Shown in pieces: positions 25,960-33,185 of a stretch of 33,216 nt of DNA. Position 1 is the first letter of the stretch, and the number at the start of each line of letters is the position of its first letter. Both the position numbers and the translations under genes were made by a program. The stretch lies in assembly GCF_022968395.1 (NCBI RefSeq), contig NZ_JALJQZ010000040.1, forward strand, positions 1 through 33,216, in the 5' to 3' direction. The notes below the pieces were generated by a model. It was given only the letters and a program-made list of their open reading frames with translations, did no database searches and was not told the origin of the DNA. The stretch comes from Affinirhizobium lemnae. Its GTDB lineage: Bacteria; Pseudomonadota; Alphaproteobacteria; Rhizobiales; Rhizobiaceae.

Positions 25960-26751
25960 CTATTCCTCATAGCTATGCCCCGCCTTCAGCCCTTCGCGGA
26001 CGCGATGGGCGACTTCGAGAAACTCCGGCGTATCGCGAATATCCAGTGGGCGTTCGCGTGGCAGCGGCGATTCAATCACATCCGTCACGCGGCCCGGGCG
26101 TGGGCTCATGACCACAATCTTGGTGGAGAGATAGACGGCTTCCGGAATCGAGTGCGTGACGAAACAGATCGTCTTGTTCGTGCGGTCCCAGAGCTTCAGC
26201 AGCTGTTCGTTCAGATGGTCGCGGACGATTTCGTCCAGCGCGCCGAAGGGTTCGTCCATCAGAAGCAGGTCGGCATCGAAGGCCAGCGCACGGGCGATGG
26301 AGGCGCGCTGCTGCATGCCGCCCGATAACTGCCAGGGATATTTCTTGCCGAAACCGGAGAGGTTCACGAGTTCCAGCGTGCGTTCTACCCGCTGCTTTTG
26401 CTCCGCGCTGCTGTAGCCCATGATTTCAAGCGGGAGCGCGATGTTTTTTTCGATGGTGCGCCACGGGTAAAGGGCCGCCGCCTGAAAGACATAGCCGTAG
26501 GCGCGGGCAAGGCGCGCGTTTTCCGGAGTCATTCCATTGATTTCGATTGATCCGCTCGTGTGCTTCTCGAGGTCGGCAATGACGCGCAGGAACGTCGTTT
26601 TTCCGCAGCCGGACGGGCCGATGAAGGAGACGAAATCGCCCTTCTTGATATCGAGGTTCACGCCGGTCAGCGCATTCACCGGGCCGTCATTTGTCTGGAA
26701 TGTCAGGCCAAGATCGCGGGCGGTTACAACAGGTGCGGCGGCGGAGGTCAT
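25960..26751 (-). CDS. ABC transporter ATP-binding protein (SsuB/TauB/ThiZ-like)
   Basis: A 263-residue cytoplasmic ATPase of the nitrate/sulfonate/pyrimidine importer type. Walker A GPSGCGKT is at residues 45-52, the Q-loop is YVFQAAALYPWRTIEKNI, the signature LSGGMQQR is at 142-149, Walker B LLLMDEPFGALD is at 162-173 and the switch His lies in CFVTHSIPEAVYLS. The C-terminal VMSPRPGRVTDVIESPLPRE is characteristic of this subfamily. It is the first gene of the operon, divergent from the cupin gene across 136 bases. The gap to the permease (about 600 bases) is filled by element D and the DUF559 gene, so distance alone might hide that they are one transporter. Confidence 0.92.
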   Translation of the reverse strand: MTSAAAPVVTARDLGLTFQTNDGPVNALTGVNLDIKKGDFVSFIGPSGCGKTTFLRVIADLEKHTSGSIEINGMTPENARLARAYGYVFQAAALYPWRTIEKNIALPLEIMGYSSAEQKQRVERTLELVNLSGFGKKYPWQLSGGMQQRASIARALAFDADLLLMDEPFGALDEIVRDHLNEQLLKLWDRTNKTICFVTHSIPEAVYLSTKIVVMSPRPGRVTDVIESPLPRERPLDIRDTPEFLEVAHRVREGLKAGHSYEE

Positions 26752-26887
26752 AGGCGTGCCTCGCCGCCAGAGAGAGAAATGGTCAGTTGCATTTTATCTG
26801 TTATCTTCGCTTGAAAACGTCTGGGCGGCCTTGCATCGCTGCGGGATGCCAGACGGGTTGAGGCCAGAGGGATAAAGGATTGAAAAC
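26752..26887. promoter_or_regulatory. Divergent promoter region between transporter ATPase and cupin genes
   Basis: This 136-base gap must carry promoters in both directions. It contains a nested dyad: the outer arms CGTCTGG (26818-26824) and CCAGACG (26849-26855) are perfect, and inside lie GCATC (26833-26837) and GATGC (26845-26849). A RutR half-site-like TGGTCAG occurs at 26780-26786 but without its partner half. No clear -35/-10 pair was identified. Confidence 0.4.
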
Positions 26888-27301
26888 ATGGATGGATCAT
26901 CGAAACCCACCTGTCGTTTGGTGAAACCGGGAAGCACCTATGACGGCAAGCAGGGGCTGAGCTATTTTGCGGGCATTGCGGCCGAAACCGTTGGCTCCAA
27001 GGCTATCTGCATGCATATTCTGACCATGCCGCCCGGCGCGCGGGCCAAGGCCCATCTGCATGAGAACCACGAGACCGCGATTTATATGCTCTCCGGCAAG
27101 GCCGACACCTGGTACGGCGACAATCTGGAGCATCATGTGGTGGTAAGCGCGGGCGAGCTTTTTTATATTCCGGCCGGCGTTCCACATCTGCCCGCCAATA
27201 CGTCCGATGAACCGGCGACAGCGATCATAGCCCGCACGGACCCCAACGAGCAGGAGAGCGTGGTGCTTCTGCCGGAGCTGGATGGCTTGGTGAAGGGTTG
27301 A
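26888..27301 (+). CDS. Cupin-domain protein
   Basis: A 137-residue single-domain cupin starting at the ATG at 26888. Cupin motif 1 is PGARAKAHLHENHETAIYML (His, His and Glu metal ligands), and motif 2 is GELFYIPAGVPHLPAN (His ligand). It therefore probably binds a divalent metal in a small beta-barrel. No specific reaction can be assigned. It faces the transporter ATPase divergently and the dihydropyrimidinase convergently, so it may take part in the same pyrimidine/hydantoin pathway, for example as an isomerase or ureidoglycolate-type enzyme, but that is only positional inference. It is followed by element E. Confidence 0.82.
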   Translation: MDGSSKPTCRLVKPGSTYDGKQGLSYFAGIAAETVGSKAICMHILTMPPGARAKAHLHENHETAIYMLSGKADTWYGDNLEHHVVVSAGELFYIPAGVPHLPANTSDEPATAIIARTDPNEQESVVLLPELDGLVKG

Positions 27302-27331
27302 GATCTGCTCTCTGCCGGAGGTGATGGATTT

Positions 27332-27517
27332 ACCCCCCTCTGCCTTGCCAGGCATCTCCCCCTCAAGGGGGGAGATCGGCAGAACGGCCTCTGTCTCGCT
27401 CCCTCGATCATATGGAGAAGCAGATACCAATCCGGCGGCGCTTAACGGGAATGTGGATGGTGCTCCAAGTCGATCTCCCCCCTTGAGGGGGAGATGTCCG
27501 GCAGGACAGAGGGGGGT
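27332..27517. repeat. Intergenic element E (RIME-like, class 2, imperfect arms)
   Basis: The left arm 27332-27376 and right arm 27473-27517 are 45 bases each and complementary except for four positions, all inside the small GGCA-loop hairpin. The right arm is identical to the arm at 14038-14082. In the left arm the four changes keep that hairpin paired. The element lies in the convergent gap between cupin and dihydropyrimidinase, where it could also act as a bidirectional transcript end. Confidence 0.9.
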
Positions 27518-27549
27518 ATCGATCACAGCCCGCACCAACATTGGCCGTC

Positions 27550-29004
27550 TCAAACCCCCGTGGCCGGAATGCCGGTGCGTTCCACCTTGCGGGGGGCAAC
27601 CAGTTCCTTCCAGGTGGAAAGCGCCTTGTTGACGGCGGTAAAGGGCTCGCGCTTGACAAACTGGCCGTGACCCTCGCGCGTCTTCACCTGATCTTCCTCG
27701 ATGGCAACGTAGCCGCGGGTCAGCGTGAAGCGCGGCAGACCGGTGACTTCCTTGCCCTCGAAGACGTTGTAATCGATGGAGGATTGCTGGCTCTTGGCCG
27801 AGATCGTCTTGGCGCGCTTCGGGTCCCAGACCACGAGGTCGGCATCCGCGCCCACCAGAACCGCGCCCTTTTTCGGGTACATGTTGAGGATCTTGGCAAT
27901 GTTGGTGGATGTGACCGCCACGAACTCGTTCATCGTCAGGCGACCGGTCATGACGCCATAGGTCCACAGCATCGGCATGCGATCTTCCAGGCCGCCGGTG
28001 CCGTTCGGGATCTTGGCGAAATTGCCGACGCCGAAGCGCTTCTGTTCCGTCGTGAAGGCGCAATGGTCCGTCGCCACGCAGGAGAGCGAACCGGATTGCA
28101 GGCCAGCCCAGAGGCTATCCTGATGCTGCTTGTTGCGGAAGGGCGGCGACATGACGCGGCGCGCGGCATGGTCCCAATCCTTGTTGAAATATTCGCTTTC
28201 ATCCAGCGTCAGATGCTGGATCAGCGGCTCGCCATAAACGCGCATGCCCTTCTGGCGGGCGCGGCGAATGGCTTCGTGCGCCTGTTCGCAAGAGGTATGA
28301 ACCACATAGAGCGGAACGCCCGCCATATCGGCCAGCATGATGGCGCGGTTGGTCGCTTCGCCTTCCACTTCCGGCGGTCTGGAATAGGCATGGCCTTCCG
28401 GCCCGTCATTGCCTTCCGCCAGAAGTTTGGCGGTCATGGAGGCAACGACATCGCCGTTTTCCGCATGCACCAGCGGCAGGGCGCCGAGTTCTGCGCAACG
28501 CTGGAAGGAGGCGAACATCTCGTCATCATTCACCATCAAGGCGCCCTTGTAGGCCATGAAGTGCTTGAAGGTGTTGATGCCCTTCTCCTGAACGATAACC
28601 TTCATCTCGTTGAAGATGCGCTCGTTCCAGCCGGTGATCGCCATGTGGAAGGAATAGTCTGCCGTGGCGCGTGAGGTCTTGTTGTCCCACATCTGCAAGG
28701 CTTCAAGAAGCGATTGATCCGGCGCTGGCAGACAGAAATCCACCACCATGGTGGTGCCACCCGCGAGACCCGCGCGGGTGCCGCTTTCGAAGTCATCGGC
28801 GGAATAGGTGCCCATGAAGGGCATTTCCAGATGCACATGCGGGTCGATGCCGCCGGGCATGACATAACAGCCGTCCGCATCCAGAACCGTATCGCCGGAA
28901 AGGTTGGGGCCGATCTCGACGATCCTGCCCCCATCCACCTTCACGTCAGCCTTGTAGGTCAGGTCTGCCGTGACAATGGTTGCGCCCTTGATGACTATGC
29001 TCAT
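27550..29004 (-). CDS. Dihydropyrimidinase (D-hydantoinase)
   Basis: A 484-residue cyclic amidohydrolase opening 5,6-dihydrouracil/dihydrothymine (or hydantoins) to N-carbamoyl-beta-amino acids. I start it at the ATG at 29004 (GAGGGAGC just upstream); the frame extends to 29199 but overlaps the upstream gene. Metal ligands: H56 and H58 in GGIDPHVHLEM, carbamylated K153 in FKHFMAYKGALM, H180 in PLVHAENGD, H236 in YVVHTSCEQA and D313 in CVATDHCAF. All are present, and the length is usual. It lies 31 bases after the carbamoyl hydrolase gene and so belongs to the same RutR-controlled transcript. Pathway inference: step two of reductive pyrimidine degradation. Confidence 0.94.
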   Translation of the reverse strand: MSIVIKGATIVTADLTYKADVKVDGGRIVEIGPNLSGDTVLDADGCYVMPGGIDPHVHLEMPFMGTYSADDFESGTRAGLAGGTTMVVDFCLPAPDQSLLEALQMWDNKTSRATADYSFHMAITGWNERIFNEMKVIVQEKGINTFKHFMAYKGALMVNDDEMFASFQRCAELGALPLVHAENGDVVASMTAKLLAEGNDGPEGHAYSRPPEVEGEATNRAIMLADMAGVPLYVVHTSCEQAHEAIRRARQKGMRVYGEPLIQHLTLDESEYFNKDWDHAARRVMSPPFRNKQHQDSLWAGLQSGSLSCVATDHCAFTTEQKRFGVGNFAKIPNGTGGLEDRMPMLWTYGVMTGRLTMNEFVAVTSTNIAKILNMYPKKGAVLVGADADLVVWDPKRAKTISAKSQQSSIDYNVFEGKEVTGLPRFTLTRGYVAIEEDQVKTREGHGQFVKREPFTAVNKALSTWKELVAPRKVERTGIPATGV

Positions 29005-29035
29005 CGGTCTGCTCCCTCGATCTATTCTTCGTTGC

Positions 29036-30289
29036 TCAGGCGACGAACTCCGCCGTCTCCACCACTGCGTGGAACAGGACATCGCAGCCTGCGGCGGCCC
29101 ATTCCTTGGAAATCTCTTCTGCCTCATTGTGGCTGAGGCCGCCGACGCAGGGGCACATGACCATAGTGGAAGGTGCCACCTTGGCGGCCCAGCAGGCATC
29201 GTGCCCTGCGCCGGAAATGAGGTTCATGTGGCTGTACCCCAGCTTTTCGGCTGCGTTGCGAACCCGCTCCACCAGAACCGGATCGAAGGTGACGGGGTCG
29301 AAATGGCCGACCGCTTCCACCGAGCAGCCAACGCCAAGCGCCTCGCAGATTTTGGCGGCTTCCGCCTCGATCTTGGCCCGCATCCGGTCCAGCTTTTCCT
29401 GTGAGGGCGTGCGCAGGTCGACAGTGAAGACCACCTTGCCCGGCAGCACGTTGCGGGAATTGGGTGTGAAGAAGGTCTGGCCAACGCCGGCAACTGCGCC
29501 GGGCTGTTCGGACATGGCAACCTCCTGCACCATTTCCATGATGCGGCCAAAGGCAAGGCCCGCATTGACGCGCATGGTCATGGGCGTTGAACCCGTATGC
29601 GCTTCCTTGCCGGTCAGCGTGAATTCCAGCCACCACAGACCCTGGCAGTGGGTGACAACGCCGATCTGCTTGTTTTCAGCCTCAAGAATCGGGCCTTGCT
29701 CGATGTGATATTCGAAATAGGCGTGCATCTTGCGCGCGCCCACTTCTTCCTCACCCTGCCAGCCGATGCGCTTCAACTCATCACCATAGGTCTTGCCCTC
29801 CGGGTCGCGGCGAGCGTAGGCGTAGTCAAGCGAATGCACGCCCGCGAACACGCCAGAAGCCAGCATGGCGGGCGCAAAGCGCGCACCTTCCTCATTCGCC
29901 CAATTGGTGACGACGATCGGGTGCTTCGTCTTGATGCCGAGGTCGTTCATGGTGCGAACGACTTCGAGACCTGCGAGAACGCCCAGGACGCCATCATATT
30001 TGCCGCCGGTCGGTTGTGTATCGAGGTGGCTGCCGACATAGACGGGCAGGGCATCCGGGTCTGTTCCGGGGCGGGTGGCAAACATCGTGCCCATCTTGTC
30101 CACGCCCATGGTGAGCCCTGCGGCCTCGCACCAAGACTTGAACAGATGGCGACCTTCGCCATCGGCATCGGTCAGCGTCTGGCGGTTGTTGCCGCCCGCA
30201 ATGCCGGGGCCGATCTTGGCCATATCCATCAACATGTCCCAAAGCCTGTCGCCGTTCACGCGCAGGTTTTCGCCTGGTGCCGCCACCAT
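29036..30289 (-). CDS. N-carbamoyl-amino-acid hydrolase / beta-ureidopropionase (M20 family)
   Basis: A 417-residue zinc-dependent amidohydrolase of the HyuC/allantoate amidohydrolase group, releasing ammonia and CO2 from N-carbamoyl-beta-alanine or related carbamoyl amino acids. Metal-site residues are H88 and D90 in VGSHLDTQPTGGKYDG (D99 also), the Glu pair E133/E134 in NWANEEGARF, H195 in YFEYHIEQGP and the His in GGLSHNEAEE near the C-terminus. The dimerisation/lid part includes TGKEAHTGSTPM. It is the first gene of the - strand operon with dihydropyrimidinase, which points to the beta-ureidopropionase role; allantoate amidohydrolase is the alternative. AAGGA lies about 11 bases before the ATG. 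Confidence 0.9.
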   Translation of the reverse strand: MVAAPGENLRVNGDRLWDMLMDMAKIGPGIAGGNNRQTLTDADGEGRHLFKSWCEAAGLTMGVDKMGTMFATRPGTDPDALPVYVGSHLDTQPTGGKYDGVLGVLAGLEVVRTMNDLGIKTKHPIVVTNWANEEGARFAPAMLASGVFAGVHSLDYAYARRDPEGKTYGDELKRIGWQGEEEVGARKMHAYFEYHIEQGPILEAENKQIGVVTHCQGLWWLEFTLTGKEAHTGSTPMTMRVNAGLAFGRIMEMVQEVAMSEQPGAVAGVGQTFFTPNSRNVLPGKVVFTVDLRTPSQEKLDRMRAKIEAEAAKICEALGVGCSVEAVGHFDPVTFDPVLVERVRNAAEKLGYSHMNLISGAGHDACWAAKVAPSTMVMCPCVGGLSHNEAEEISKEWAAAGCDVLFHAVVETAEFVA

Positions 30290-30580
30290 ACGTTCATTCC
30301 TTCATCTGTTTCAGCCGTTGGATCGTGCGATGCGGCTGCTGTTCCCTAATGGTCGTCGCCCACCTTCTTTTGACATTCGGCGAGCCAGTGGCTTGCCTTT
30401 GCCGAGTGGGTCATTGATATTTGACCGATTGGTAAAAGCTTACAATTTCCACCGCCGCACTCAAGCGCAAAATCGCATTGGCGATGAAAAAATGAACAAG
30501 TTTCCGGCAGTCATTCTGGCGGTGTAAAATTTGTGCACTTGCGATAGGGTCGTGCGGGTGAGAGGGGACCGGTAAGGCAG
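30290..30580. promoter_or_regulatory. Divergent control region of the pyrimidine-catabolic operon and rutR-like gene
   Basis: These 291 bases separate the hydrolase operon (leftward) from the TetR gene (rightward). They hold a strong RutR-type operator at 30421-30436 (separate entry). For the leftward operon a weak candidate promoter spans it: TTGTAA (complement of 30440-30445) and AAATAT (complement of 30417-30422) with a 17-base spacer. A small perfect dyad ATCGC/GCGAT is at 30472-30485. Confidence 0.55.
30421..30436. promoter_or_regulatory. Predicted RutR operator
   Basis: TTGACCGATTGGTAAA matches the E. coli RutR palindrome TTGACCA-N2-TGGTCAA at 12 of 14 defined positions. It lies between the carbamoyl-hydrolase operon and a gene for a RutR-like protein, overlapping the candidate leftward promoter. 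Repression relieved by uracil or thymine is the known RutR mode; its use here is inference. Confidence 0.75.
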
Positions 30581-31213
30581 ATGATTCCACGAGCGGCGAA
30601 GACACAGCGGCGCACACGCATTCAGGAAGAGAAGGAGGAAAAGATCCTCCAAGCTGCGCTGGACGTGTTTTCCGCCTATGGCTTTCGCGGTGCGACCATT
30701 GACCAGATCGCGGAAGCGGCAGGTATGTCGAAGCCGAACCTGCTCTATTATTTCAGGACCAAGGAGGCCATCCACAGGGCGCTTTTGGACCGCATGCTTT
30801 TTACCTGGCTGGAGCCGCTGCAGGCCTTCGATTCGGAGGGCAATCCGGAAACGGAGATCCGCTCCTACATCCGTCGCAAGCTGGAAATGTCTCGCGATTA
30901 CCCGCGCGAAAGCCGCCTCTTCGCCAATGAGATCATTCAAGGCGCGCAGCATATCGAAGATGGATTGAAGGGTCCGCTGAAGGAGCTGGTGGATGAGAAG
31001 GCGGAGGTGATCCGCGCCTGGATCAAGGCGGGCAAGATTGCCAAATGCGACCCCTATCACCTGATTTTCTCGATCTGGTCCACCACGCAGCATTATGCGG
31101 ATTTCGATGTGCAGGTGCAGGCGGTGCTGGGCGATAAATCCGGCGAGGGCCGTTTCGAGGATGCCGCCCGTTTTCTGGAAGACCTGTTCATGCGGGGGTT
31201 GGGGATCAAATAA
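30581..31213 (+). CDS. rutR: RutR-type TetR-family regulator of pyrimidine catabolism
   Basis: A 210-residue TetR-family regulator. The N-terminal HTH is ILQAALDVFSAYGFRGATID and QIAEAAGMSKPNLLYYFRTKEAIHRALL (about residues 22-66). The C-terminal ligand domain closely follows E. coli RutR as I recall it: IRRKLEMSRDYPRESRLFANEI, LVDEKAEVIRAWIKAGKIAKCDPYHLIF and IWSTTQHYADFDVQVQAV. E. coli RutR binds uracil/thymine and then leaves DNA; conservation in the ligand domain suggests the same effector. It is divergent from the dihydropyrimidinase operon with a matching operator in between. The symbol is used by similarity. Confidence 0.9.
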   Translation: MIPRAAKTQRRTRIQEEKEEKILQAALDVFSAYGFRGATIDQIAEAAGMSKPNLLYYFRTKEAIHRALLDRMLFTWLEPLQAFDSEGNPETEIRSYIRRKLEMSRDYPRESRLFANEIIQGAQHIEDGLKGPLKELVDEKAEVIRAWIKAGKIAKCDPYHLIFSIWSTTQHYADFDVQVQAVLGDKSGEGRFEDAARFLEDLFMRGLGIK

Positions 31214-31254
31214 ATTCGACCTGAGACTGCTTTTTATAGTTCATTGGCCTATAT

Positions 31255-31602
31255 ATGTTGACATGGAATTGCAGTAATGTGAGCTTTCATTTTCAGGAAG
31301 ATGGGACGGATCATCCCGTTTGCACGGTCGTGATACAGACGCCTGATGGGGTTTTGTCACTTATGTGCGAACCACGGGAGGACGGCACCACTCTTTATCT
31401 GGCGGGTGTGCATGTTCAGGGTGAGGACATTTCGAGCAACGATCTCGGCCCTGCGCGTTTGCGAATGCTGGCCGAGATAGCGATGACGGAGATGCAATAC
31501 GATGAAATCATCATTGAGGGAGCGTTTCGAACGACTGGGGCCGGTCGAGGTCGTCGCCCCCGGCCAATCCGGTTCGCGCGCCGTGGTGACCCTGCATCTT
31601 GA
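31255..31602 (+). CDS. Small alpha/beta protein of unknown function
   Basis: A 115-residue protein I do not recognise. It looks like a compact beta-rich domain (CTVVIQTPDGVLSLMCEPRE, TTLYLAGVHVQGED) with a helix (ARLRMLAEIAMTEM), then a basic Arg-rich tail (TGAGRGRRPRPIRFARRGD). No signal peptide. The ATG at 31255 is used; an in-frame GTG at 31279 is an alternative. Its last 101 bases overlap the next gene in another frame, so the Arg-rich tail is encoded in DNA that also encodes the HTH protein's N-terminus. This tight overlap resembles toxin-antitoxin or regulator-effector pairs. Coding status is reasonably likely because of the coupling. Confidence 0.6.
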   Translation: MLTWNCSNVSFHFQEDGTDHPVCTVVIQTPDGVLSLMCEPREDGTTLYLAGVHVQGEDISSNDLGPARLRMLAEIAMTEMQYDEIIIEGAFRTTGAGRGRRPRPIRFARRGDPAS

Positions 31603-32041
31603 TCCTACTGCCAAGGCAATCAAATCCGTTAGCGTTGTTCGCTTGCTGGTAGAAAGCGGCATGACCATGCTGACTGCAAAGCGGGCTGTTGAGAAAGCCA
31701 TGGAGACGGGGCAAGCAACATTCGTTGTACCCAGTCTGGGAGATGCAGACGGGTTCGCCACCGTAGCCGCAGACTGTGGTTTTACGGCAAAGGCTGTGGC
31801 CGCCCGCCCGGTGGACGTGGCAGCCCTCCGCGCCGAGTTGAAGCTGACACAGGAGCAGTTTGCGCTCACCTATGGCATTGATATCGAGACATTGCGCAAC
31901 TGGGAGCAGGGCAAGCGCCATCCGGATCGCGCAGCCGAAGCTTATTTGCGGGTGATTGAGCGTATGCCGGAGGCGGCAAGAATGGCGCAGGAGGATGAGT
32001 TGCGGACTCGTAGAGATGATAAGTACAATGAATTTACCTAA
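31502..32041 (+). CDS. HTH protein with possible L7/L12-CTD-like N-terminal domain
   Basis: A 179-residue protein. The C-terminal part (about 105-160) is a Cro/XRE-type helix-turn-helix: LRAELKLTQEQFALTYGIDIETLRNWEQGKR, the style of HigA/antitoxin-like regulators. Residues about 40-100 (KSVSVVRLLVESGMTMLTAK, RAVEKAMETGQATFVVPSL, ADCGFTAKAVA) have the strand-helix-helix-strand-helix-strand order and the VV-R-L-ES-G-M-T-AK-VE pattern of the ribosomal protein L7/L12 C-terminal domain; this is inference. GGAG about ten bases upstream supports the ATG at 31502. It overlaps the preceding gene by 101 bases and the following gene by 14, so the three form one unit. It probably regulates its own module. 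Confidence 0.8.
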   Translation: MKSSLRERFERLGPVEVVAPGQSGSRAVVTLHLDPTAKAIKSVSVVRLLVESGMTMLTAKRAVEKAMETGQATFVVPSLGDADGFATVAADCGFTAKAVAARPVDVAALRAELKLTQEQFALTYGIDIETLRNWEQGKRHPDRAAEAYLRVIERMPEAARMAQEDELRTRRDDKYNEFT

Positions 32042-33185
32042 GATCCGGCGGCTGTCGGAAAAAGAAGATCTGGATTTCGTGATTACTTCTGCGGGCGGCT
32101 GTCGAGCTCATCCTGATTCCGGTCGACGGCTTTCTTTACGAAATTCTGACTATGTACTGGGAAAATCTATAATTGAGCTTAAACTTATTGAAGAAGAGCG
32201 GCTAGAAAAGCGTGAAGTTCAAACGAAGATTGCCAAGCTATTCACTCCAACTGACACAGGTCGGCCTGTTGTCGTTATAGACCCGTCAAAATTAGACGAC
32301 AAAGGGCAGCGAGATTACGCAGGGATCATGCGGGGCCCCATTAAAACTGCAGTAAAATCTGCAAGCGGCCAACTAAGGCAGTCGAGAGAGGAGATTGATC
32401 CGACCGCTACGAGCGTGCTTTTCGTAGTTAATAACGGACTTGCCGCAATGCGTCACGAGGAATTGCTGGAGCATGTTGTTGGGCGCGCAAAGAATGATAC
32501 CTCAGAAATCGACGCTGTTGTAGTTGCGGGGTGCTACCTTCATGGTGATGGCTTCGACACCTTTGCACTTTGGCCGATTGATTATGTTCTGATAAATGAG
32601 GACAGAACGTTCCGTGATTTTGAAGTTCTGCGCGACGGTTGGAATAAACTAGCCGGTCGCCATATGACTGAATTTGTTACGGGCCGACATGCTGAGACCG
32701 CAAACAAAGAACCCCAGTTGGACGTAGTGTTCGATGTTGATGGGTGCACCTATGTCAAACCTGCTGTACCTATTGGGGTGCCTAGTAAATTCTTCGGAGA
32801 GAAACGGCCCAGATATAATCAAAAAACCTTTGATCAAGTTGGACCAGCAGCAGTCACGGTCCCCCGTTTGTCTCCTGTAGAGTATAATCGTATTAGACCT
32901 GCTCTCAAAGGTGATCCGTTATTTTCCAGCATTGAGGTATGGCAGTCTCATTTTGAGGAGGCGATGGAAAATAGCACGCCTTCTTTGCCCGTAGTTCCTG
33001 TGGATATAACTCGAGGTGGCTGGGAGGCGTGGAAACGGAAAAATCCGGGAGTGACTGGGACTGAATCCTTGAGGCTTGCCGCAAACTATGCGTTCTGTGT
33101 TCGAGCAAGCAAATTAGTTCACGCTGCTAAAAGCGTGACTAAGAGGCTGCCTCAAAAAGAGGTGGGTGATTTCAAGAGGTTATGA
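32028..33185 (+). CDS. Unknown protein with a PD-(D/E)XK-like motif
   Basis: A 385-residue protein from the ATG at 32028; the frame extends to 31956 but that part lies within the HTH gene. I do not recognise the family. Residues 41-52 (DYVLGKSIIELK) fit the D-X8-E-X-K core of PD-(D/E)XK nucleases, and a strand-like VVVIDPSKLD (81-90), a polar helix IKTAVKSASGQLRQSREEID and a strand VLFVVNNG (130-137) follow, compatible with that fold. The C-terminal third is mixed, with a Pro-rich stretch near residues 330-340. Codon use and base composition are visibly more AT-rich than in the upstream core genes, suggesting acquisition. It overlaps the HTH gene by 14 bases, so coupled expression is likely. 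Function unknown; a nuclease effector is a hypothesis. Confidence 0.75.
   Translation: MNLPKIRRLSEKEDLDFVITSAGGCRAHPDSGRRLSLRNSDYVLGKSIIELKLIEEERLEKREVQTKIAKLFTPTDTGRPVVVIDPSKLDDKGQRDYAGIMRGPIKTAVKSASGQLRQSREEIDPTATSVLFVVNNGLAAMRHEELLEHVVGRAKNDTSEIDAVVVAGCYLHGDGFDTFALWPIDYVLINEDRTFRDFEVLRDGWNKLAGRHMTEFVTGRHAETANKEPQLDVVFDVDGCTYVKPAVPIGVPSKFFGEKRPRYNQKTFDQVGPAAVTVPRLSPVEYNRIRPALKGDPLFSSIEVWQSHFEEAMENSTPSLPVVPVDITRGGWEAWKRKNPGVTGTESLRLAANYAFCVRASKLVHAAKSVTKRLPQKEVGDFKRL

Noticed and set aside
25746..25970. N-terminal extension of the DUF559 frame through element D
   Set aside because: Translates the GC-rich repeat (PLPLVGRGWGG-like peptide seen in all such elements) and overlaps the ATPase 3' end; the internal ATG at 25745 begins the conserved domain.
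26771..26786. Second RutR operator before the transporter ATPase
   Set aside because: Only one half-site (TGGTCAG) is present; the other half does not match.
4188..27517. Regularly recurring repeats considered as a CRISPR array
   Set aside because: Copies are dispersed over kilobases, are long inverted repeats, and have no short uniform spacers or cas genes.
26897..28063. 388-residue - strand frame spanning cupin, repeat and dihydropyrimidinase end
   Set aside because: It crosses an inverted-repeat element and runs antisense to the cupin gene; low-complexity composition and no motif.
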